DNA of 43,437 bases from DASQUK01 sp046723645 (GTDB lineage: Bacteria; Actinomycetota; Acidimicrobiia; Acidimicrobiales; VFJN01): assembly GCA_046723645.1 (NCBI GenBank), contig JBKOUY010000108.1, forward strand, positions 1 to 43,437, in the 5' to 3' direction. Made by a program: the position numbers and the translations under genes. Below the pieces are notes generated by a model. It was not told where the DNA came from and searched no databases. It saw only the letters and a program-made list of their open reading frames with translations. Below, piece after piece: positions 38,634 through 43,437 of this stretch (its first letter is position 1; each line of letters begins with the position of its first letter).

Positions 38634-39512
38634 ATGGACGCCCCCCTCCGTCTCCCCGGCAACGGCCTGGAGCTCGCGGCGGACGCCTACGGACCTGACG
38701 ATGGCCCACCCGTGCTGCTGTTCCCCGGTGGCGGGCAGACGCGCCACTCGTGGGACGGCACCGCCCGGCTGCTCGGCAACAAGGGCTGGCGCGCCACGAC
38801 GGTCGACCTGCGCGGCCACGGCGACAGCGACTGGGCGCCGGACGCCGACTACAGCCTCGACGCATTCGCCGCCGACGTGCGCGCCGTGGCCCGGCGCGAG
38901 GCCAGGGGGCACTCCCAGGCGCCGGCCCTGGTCGGCGCCTCCCTCGGTGGGATCAGCTCGCTGATCGCGATCGCCGAGGCGGAACCCGGCGACCCCGACG
39001 GGCCCGTGGCCAGCGCGCTCGTCCTCGTCGACGTCGCCCCCCGCCTCGAACCCCAGGGCGTGGCCCGCATCGGCGCCTTCATGCTCGGCCATCTCGACGG
39101 CTTCGGCAGCCTCGAGGAGGTCGCCGACGCGGTGGCCGCCTACAACCCGCATCGGCCGCGGCCGTCCGACCTGTCGGGCCTGCGCAAGAACGTGCGCCTC
39201 CATGACGACGGGCGCTGGTACTGGCACTGGGACCCCCGGTTCATGAGCCCCGGGCGCATGGATGAGCCCCGATCGATCCGCAACGAGGACCGCCTCGAGC
39301 GGGCCGCCCGGACGCTCACGCTGCCCGTGCTGCTGGTCCGGGGCCGCCAGAGCGACGTGCTGTCCGAGGGCGGCGCGAGCCACCTGCAGGCGCTGGTGCC
39401 CCACGCCCGGTCGGTCGACGTCGCCGGCGCCGGCCACATGGTGGCGGGCGACCGCAACGACGTGTTCAACGACGCGGTGGTGGCGTTCCTCGAGGAGACG
39501 CTCCCGGTCTGA
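38634..39512 (+). CDS. alpha/beta hydrolase
   Basis: 292-aa alpha/beta-fold hydrolase. The oxyanion region is PGGGQTRHSW (31-40), the nucleophile Ser103 lies in VGASLGG, an Asp in GRQSDVL and the His in GAGHMVAGD near the end complete the triad. Several members of this subfamily are esterases or C-C hydrolases; the substrate is unknown. It starts 38 bp after clpP without a good Shine-Dalgarno sequence and may be co-transcribed with it. Confidence 0.88.
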   Translation: MDAPLRLPGNGLELAADAYGPDDGPPVLLFPGGGQTRHSWDGTARLLGNKGWRATTVDLRGHGDSDWAPDADYSLDAFAADVRAVARREARGHSQAPALVGASLGGISSLIAIAEAEPGDPDGPVASALVLVDVAPRLEPQGVARIGAFMLGHLDGFGSLEEVADAVAAYNPHRPRPSDLSGLRKNVRLHDDGRWYWHWDPRFMSPGRMDEPRSIRNEDRLERAARTLTLPVLLVRGRQSDVLSEGGASHLQALVPHARSVDVAGAGHMVAGDRNDVFNDAVVAFLEETLPV

Positions 39513-39547
39513 CGCCCCACGATCGAACCTGCGGCGGTTGTAGCCGT

Positions 39548-39562
39548 AGCCCCCAGGGGGCT
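39548..39562. terminator. hairpin between convergent hydrolase and mrp
   Basis: AGCCCCC-A-GGGGGCT is a perfect inverted repeat between the two stop codons. There is no T-run; bidirectional termination is probable. Confidence 0.45.
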
Positions 39563-39589
39563 GGGGCCTCGCCCACCGCAAGTTGCCTG

Positions 39590-40732
39590 TCAGCTGATGC
39601 GCAGCTCGGAGCGGTAGATCCGGCGGGGCGCTAGCTCGACGTCGATGGTCTCGGCGATGCGACCGAACACCTGGGCCGCCTCGCTGTCGGGATCGGAGGC
39701 GACGATGGGCGAGCCCGCGTCTGCGCCGGCGCGCAGCTCGGGCACCAGGGGCACCCGCCCGATGAGCGGCACGCCCAGGCGGGAGGCGAGCTCCTCGCCG
39801 CCGCCGGCACCGAACAGCTCGTAGCGCTTGCCGTCGTCGCCGGTGAACCACGACATGTTCTCGATGACGCCCTTGACCTCGAGGTTGACCTTCTGCGCCA
39901 TGAACGCCGCCCGCTGCGCCACGCGCTGGGCGGCGGGCTGGGGCGTCGTCACGACCAGCACCTCCGCACGCGGCAGGAACTGGGCGAGGCTGATGGAGAT
40001 GTCGCCGGTGCCGGGCGGCAGGTCGACGACCAGGAAGTCGGGCTCGTCCCAGAACACGTCGGTGAGGAACTGCTCGAGCGCCTTGTGGAGCATCGGGCCG
40101 CGCCAGATGACGGGCTGGTCCTCCTGGGCGAAGAAGCCCATCGAGATGCAGCGCACTCCGTGGGCCTCGGGAGGCACGAGCATCTGGTCGATGACGACGG
40201 GCGCGTGCTGCACGCCGAGCATCCGGGGGATCGAGAAGCCCCACACGTCGGCGTCGACCACGGCCACGGCGTGCCCGCGGTCGGCGAGCGCCACCGACAG
40301 GTTCGCCGTGACCGACGACTTGCCCACGCCGCCCTTGCCCGAGGCCACCAGCAGCACGCGGGTCTTGCTGCCGGGATCAGCGAACGGGATGACGCGGCCC
40401 TCCGCGTGGCCGTGTGCCTGGTGCGTGCCGGCGGTGGCGGCCGGGTCGCCGTGGAGCCTGGTCCGCAGTGCGGCCCGCTCGTCGTCGGTCATCACCGTGA
40501 AGTCGAGGCCGACGGCCTCGACTCCGTCGAGCGCCGAGACGGCGCCGTCCACCCGGCGGGTGATCTCGCTGCGCAGCGGACAGCCCGCAACGGTGAGCGC
40601 CACCGTGACGTCGACCCGGGGGCCGTCGACGGCGACCCGCCGGACCATGTCGAGGTCGACGATGCTGCGGTGCAGCTCAGGGTCTTCGACGGGACGGAGG
40701 GCATCGAGGACCTGGGCTTCGGTGACGGGCAT
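39590..40732 (-). CDS. mrp: Mrp/NBP35-family iron-sulfur carrier ATPase
   Basis: 380-aa P-loop ATPase of the Mrp/ApbC family, which carries Fe-S clusters to target proteins. An N-terminal MIP18 (DUF59) domain (about 5-90) precedes the ATPase domain with GKGGVGKSS (132-140). The cluster-binding CPxC found in many Mrp proteins after IENMS is replaced by FTGDDG, as I recall also for the mycobacterial homologue. GGGAG lies 7 nt before the ATG. It is divergent from a SufR-like regulator. Confidence 0.93.
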   Translation of the reverse strand: MPVTEAQVLDALRPVEDPELHRSIVDLDMVRRVAVDGPRVDVTVALTVAGCPLRSEITRRVDGAVSALDGVEAVGLDFTVMTDDERAALRTRLHGDPAATAGTHQAHGHAEGRVIPFADPGSKTRVLLVASGKGGVGKSSVTANLSVALADRGHAVAVVDADVWGFSIPRMLGVQHAPVVIDQMLVPPEAHGVRCISMGFFAQEDQPVIWRGPMLHKALEQFLTDVFWDEPDFLVVDLPPGTGDISISLAQFLPRAEVLVVTTPQPAAQRVAQRAAFMAQKVNLEVKGVIENMSWFTGDDGKRYELFGAGGGEELASRLGVPLIGRVPLVPELRAGADAGSPIVASDPDSEAAQVFGRIAETIDVELAPRRIYRSELRIS

Positions 40733-40802
40733 CGATGAGCTCCCGGACTCGTCGGGCCGGTGTCTGACCGACCACTCAGGGGATTACCACTACGGCGATA
40801 GG

Positions 40803-40808
40803 TACAAT
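40803..40808 (+). promoter_or_regulatory. predicted -10 box of SufR-like gene
   Basis: TACAAT is followed by 6 nt and the GTG at 40815, a clear leaderless pattern. The box sits inside GGTA-CAA-TACC (40801-40811), and TACC also occurs at 40785-40788, so an operator may overlap it. Confidence 0.5.
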
Positions 40809-40814
40809 ACCGAC

Positions 40815-41582
40815 GTGGCCGCGCCGCCCCACCAGCCGACCATGTCGCCGACCGACTTCGCGTCGGTCGTCACCGCCATCACGTCGGCGTTCGGCGACCC
40901 CACCAGGCGAGAGATCTACCTGTTCGTCCACGAGCACGACGACGGCGTCACCGCCTCCGCCGTGGCCGAGCACTTCGAGCTCCACCCCAACGTCGCCCGG
41001 CATCACCTCGACAAGCTCTGTGCGGGCGGCTACGTCGAGGTCACCGTGGCGCGGGCCGTGGGCGGGGGCGCCGGCCGGCCGTCGAAGCGCTACCGGGTCG
41101 TGGCACCGGACATCGCGCTCGACCTGCCGCTGCGCCACGACGACGTGCTGGTCGAGCTGCTGGGCCGGGCACTCGCCGCACTGGGTCCCGATCGCGCCGA
41201 ACAGCTGGCCGAGAGCGTGGGCGTCGACTACGGCCGGGCCATGGCCGCGAGCATGTCACCGGGCTCCGACCAGCACCGCTCTTTCCAGGCGGCACTGCAC
41301 GCGGTCGCGGACGCGCTCACGGCGCACGGCTTCGCGGCCCATGCCGAACGCCACGGCGCCGAGCTCCGGATCGTCAGCGAGCACTGCCCCTTTGGCGGGG
41401 TCGCGATCGAACATCCCGTGATCTGTGCCGTCGATCGTGGCATGGTACGGGGGATGTTGGAGGCGCTCTACGGCCACCAACTGACAACCGAGACGGCGCT
41501 GTCGTTGCCCACCGGCGGTGAACACTGCGTCACCGCGGTTCAGGGCAACCGAGAGTCGGTTCCGCGGGTGGTGCCAGGCTAG
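40815..41582 (+). CDS. SufR-like iron-sulfur winged-helix regulator
   Basis: 255-aa regulator with an N-terminal ArsR/DeoR-type winged helix (about 25-95) and a C-terminal sensor domain containing Cys191-X12-Cys204, the spacing reported in SufR, plus Cys238. SufR binds a 4Fe-4S cluster and represses suf genes. No suf operon is visible, but mrp lies divergent and a cysteine desulfurase gene follows. The GTG start fits the -10 box 6 nt upstream. Confidence 0.8.
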   Translation: MAAPPHQPTMSPTDFASVVTAITSAFGDPTRREIYLFVHEHDDGVTASAVAEHFELHPNVARHHLDKLCAGGYVEVTVARAVGGGAGRPSKRYRVVAPDIALDLPLRHDDVLVELLGRALAALGPDRAEQLAESVGVDYGRAMAASMSPGSDQHRSFQAALHAVADALTAHGFAAHAERHGAELRIVSEHCPFGGVAIEHPVICAVDRGMVRGMLEALYGHQLTTETALSLPTGGEHCVTAVQGNRESVPRVVPG

Positions 41583-41638
41583 GGGCACGCACCCGACCGG
41601 GCACCGTGTGTCCGGCGGAATGGACCCTCGTCAGGCAC

Positions 41639-41692
41639 GGCGGAAGGCAGCCGCCCTTCCTTCCCCTCCCCCCGGGGCGGCTGCCTACCGCC
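41639..41692. terminator. long hairpin downstream of SufR-like gene
   Basis: An 11-bp perfect stem (41646-41656 with 41675-41685) extends across a 2x2 internal loop by another 5 bp (GGCGG/CCGCC). The 18-nt loop is almost all pyrimidine. It may terminate the regulator transcript; there is no T-run after it. Confidence 0.5.
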
Positions 41693-41726
41693 ACGCCGAT
41701 CCCGACACTTCGGGGTGGCCTGGCTT

Positions 41727-41757
41727 GTGGGCGCTCGCCCACTAGTGCCGCTATAAC
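41727..41757 (+). promoter_or_regulatory. promoter and dyad of cysteine desulfurase gene
   Basis: A perfect dyad GTGGGCG-CT-CGCCCAC (41727-41742) covers the expected -35 region. TATAAC (41752-41757) is 6 nt before the ATG at 41764. The dyad could be an operator for the upstream SufR-like regulator (inference). Confidence 0.45.
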
Positions 41758-41763
41758 CAGCCC

Positions 41764-42888
41764 ATGTTCGAGCGCGTGTACCTCGACCACGCCTCGACGT
41801 CGCCCCTGCGACCCGAGGCCCGGGCCGCGCTCGTCGAGCAGCTCGACCGGACCGGCGACCCGGGGCGCATCCACGCCGAGGGCCTGGCCAGTCGGGTCAC
41901 CGTCGAGAATGCGCGCCAGCAGGTCGCCGAGCTGCTCGGGGCGCGGCCCCGGGAGGTCGTGTTCACGAGCGGGGCCACCGAGGCCATCGCCGCCGCGTGC
42001 TGGGGCGCCGCCGCCCGCGGTGCGCACCAGGTGGTCCCGGCCGTCGAGCACTCGGCCGTGCGCCTGGCCGCCGAGCGGCACGGCGCGGTCACGCAGGTCC
42101 CGGTCGACGGCCGGGGGCGGGTGGGCGTCGAGGACGTGCTGGCCGCGGTGCGGCCGGAGACGGCATTGGTACACGTCCAGTGGGGGAATCACGAGGTGGG
42201 GACGTTGCAGCCCGTGGCCGAGGCGGTGGCGGCGTGTCGCGAGCGCGGCGTGCTGGTGCACGTGGACGCGGCGCAGGCGGTGGGGCACGTCGACGTCGAC
42301 TTCCGGGCGCTCGGCGCCGACCTGATGTCGGTGAGTGCCCACAAGTTCGGCGGGCCGAGTGGGGTCGGGGCCCTGCTGGTCCGCCAGGGCCTGCGCCTCG
42401 CACCCCTGATGGTGGGCGGCGACCAGGAGCGGGCGCGCCGAGCGGGGCTGGAGAACGTGGCCGCGATCGCCGGCCTCGGCGCGCTGTGCGGCGCGCTGGC
42501 CGGCGGCGCCGTGGCGACCGACGGCGACGAGCAACGACGGCTCACGCAGCGGATCCTCGACGCCGTGGCCGACGCCGCCCTGGGACTGGTGGTGTACGGC
42601 GACCCCGTCGGCAGGGTGCCACACATCGTCTGCCTCGGGGTCGAGGGCGTGGAGCCGCAGGCGGTGCTGCTCGGCCTCGACCGCGCCGGCATCGCCGCCC
42701 ACTCCGGCAGCGCCTGCTCGTCGGAGTCGCTGGAGCCGTCACCGGTGCTCGAGGCCATGGGCGTCGACGCGCATCACAGCCTGCGGCTGTCGGTCGGGTG
42801 GTCGACGACCGACGCCGACGTCGACCGCCTGCTGGCGGTGCTGCCCACCGTTCTGGCCGACCTCCGGGCGCTCGCTCGGACACAATGA
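41764..42888 (+). CDS. cysteine desulfurase (NifS/IscS family)
   Basis: 374-aa class V aminotransferase that takes sulfur from cysteine for Fe-S clusters or tRNA thiolation. His96, Asp168 and the PLP Lys194 (SAHKFGG) are present. The catalytic Cys318 lies in GSACSSES, the long-loop class I (IscS/NifS) type. No scaffold gene (iscU/sufU) or mnmA is within the window, so the sulfur acceptor is open. The SixA-like gene follows after 22 bp. Confidence 0.92.
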   Translation: MFERVYLDHASTSPLRPEARAALVEQLDRTGDPGRIHAEGLASRVTVENARQQVAELLGARPREVVFTSGATEAIAAACWGAAARGAHQVVPAVEHSAVRLAAERHGAVTQVPVDGRGRVGVEDVLAAVRPETALVHVQWGNHEVGTLQPVAEAVAACRERGVLVHVDAAQAVGHVDVDFRALGADLMSVSAHKFGGPSGVGALLVRQGLRLAPLMVGGDQERARRAGLENVAAIAGLGALCGALAGGAVATDGDEQRRLTQRILDAVADAALGLVVYGDPVGRVPHIVCLGVEGVEPQAVLLGLDRAGIAAHSGSACSSESLEPSPVLEAMGVDAHHSLRLSVGWSTTDADVDRLLAVLPTVLADLRALARTQ

Positions 42889-42910
42889 CGGCGATGCGCA
42901 GGCTGCGGCC

Positions 42911-43399
42911 ATGAGGCTGTACGTGATCCGCCACGGACATGCCGGCAGCAAGGCGGCGTGGGAGGGCCCGGACGACGCACGGCCGCTCAGCCGGCGCGGC
43001 CACAAGCAGGCGTCCGGGATCGCCGAGCACCTCGCCGGCGTCGGGGTGTCGCGCCTTGTCAGCAGTCCCTCGATCCGGTGCGTGCAGACGCTGGAGCCGT
43101 TGGCCGATCAGCTCGGCCTGCGGATCGACGTCGACGACCGCCTGCTCGAGGGCGCCGACGGCGACCAGGCGCTGCTCCTCGCCGACGAGCTGGGCAAGGA
43201 GCGCGTGGCTGCCGCCATCTGCAGCCACGGCGATGTGATCCCCGACATGCTGCGGATACTCAAGGGCGGCACCACCCGCTTCAAGGACCCGTTCATCTGG
43301 CCCAAGGGGTCGATCTGGGTGCTGACCCGGGACGGCGCCCGCTGGAGCAAGGCCCGCTACATCCCGCCGGTCGACGCCACCGCGGCCGCACACCGCTGA
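42911..43399 (+). CDS. SixA-like histidine phosphatase
   Basis: 162-aa short histidine phosphatase. The RHG motif is at 7-9 and the second His in ICSHGDVI near 101. The small size without a helical insert fits SixA, which removes phosphate from phosphohistidine proteins; other phospho-substrates are possible. It lies 22 bp after the cysteine desulfurase gene on the same strand and lacks a clear Shine-Dalgarno sequence. Confidence 0.87.
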   Translation: MRLYVIRHGHAGSKAAWEGPDDARPLSRRGHKQASGIAEHLAGVGVSRLVSSPSIRCVQTLEPLADQLGLRIDVDDRLLEGADGDQALLLADELGKERVAAAICSHGDVIPDMLRILKGGTTRFKDPFIWPKGSIWVLTRDGARWSKARYIPPVDATAAAHR

Positions 43400-43411
43400 A
43401 CGCGTGGGGCG

Positions 43412-43437
43412 TCAGCCGCCGGGGGCGGTCGTCGTCG
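43412..43437 (-). CDS. possible C-terminal end of a minus-strand gene (partial)
   Basis: The last bases read, on the minus strand, TTTAPGG followed by TGA. Such Thr/Pro/Gly tails end many actinobacterial proteins, and the frame stays open to the window edge. Only eight codons are visible, so this is a weak call. Confidence 0.2.

Noticed and set aside
1..43437. Genomic island, prophage or insertion sequence
   Set aside because: No integrase, transposase, phage gene or tRNA-bordered direct repeat was seen, and base composition looks even throughout.

Overview
The window is high-GC, densely coded chromosomal DNA of an actinobacterium (Actinomycetota). The evidence is a WhiB1-like regulator beside a PdtaS-like kinase, the phosphatase/DUF3090/SCO1664 trio, DUF2630 and DUF3107 proteins, an FrhB-type protein, a family-5 uracil-DNA glycosylase and a LigD-type polymerase. 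Genus cannot be read from the sequence; a member of the Acidimicrobiia is a reasonable guess, but only a guess. I see no rRNA, tRNA, CRISPR array, prophage or insertion sequence. The content is mainly housekeeping and stress genes, and the most unusual signals are in the non-coding DNA.

Layout. 44-4811: an SDR oxidoreductase, a coupled phosphoesterase/membrane protein pair, a Gfo/Idh/MocA oxidoreductase, a 384-bp gap with possible RNA structure, and a lipoprotein of unknown function. 5043-9327: an envelope-stress locus (HtpX protease, response regulator, sensor kinase, HtrA-type protease), the last three resembling the mycobacterial mprA-mprB-pepD order. 9334-14211: CGNR regulator, MOSC protein, LigD-type polymerase, a membrane protein fused to an alpha/beta-hydrolase-like domain, and a cupredoxin lipoprotein. 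14276-19153: PuuD-like membrane protein, DUF2630, an LCP cell-wall enzyme, an FrhB-like iron-sulfur flavoprotein and a TauE/SafE permease. 19166-24530: UdgB, the phosphatase-DUF3090-SCO1664 operon and a GGDEF/EAL membrane protein. 24664-31130: an aldonolactone-oxidase-like flavoprotein, a zinc metallopeptidase, EtfBA, a lipid kinase, a glycerophosphodiesterase and WhiB1. 31204-37021: PdtaS, a DUF3107 plus twin ArsA/GET3-like ATPase operon, and a molybdoenzyme/cytochrome b pair. 37032-43399: ArsR and SRPBCC genes divergent from clpP, a hydrolase, Mrp, a SufR-like regulator, a cysteine desulfurase and a SixA-like phosphatase.

Several themes join the genes. Iron-sulfur biology recurs: WhiB1, UdgB and the FrhB-like protein should carry clusters, and Mrp, the SufR-like regulator and the cysteine desulfurase sit side by side. 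Envelope quality control is represented by HtpX, HtrA and LCP. Many genes appear leaderless: a TANNNT-type -10 box (often TAGCCT) lies 6-9 nt before the start codon with no Shine-Dalgarno sequence. A palindromic repeat of about 45 bp occurs twice, once in a terminator position and once in frame inside the TauE/SafE gene. Two equal dyads lie between arsR-SRPBCC and clpP and overlap predicted promoters of both. A perfect CRP-type site lies upstream of whiB1.
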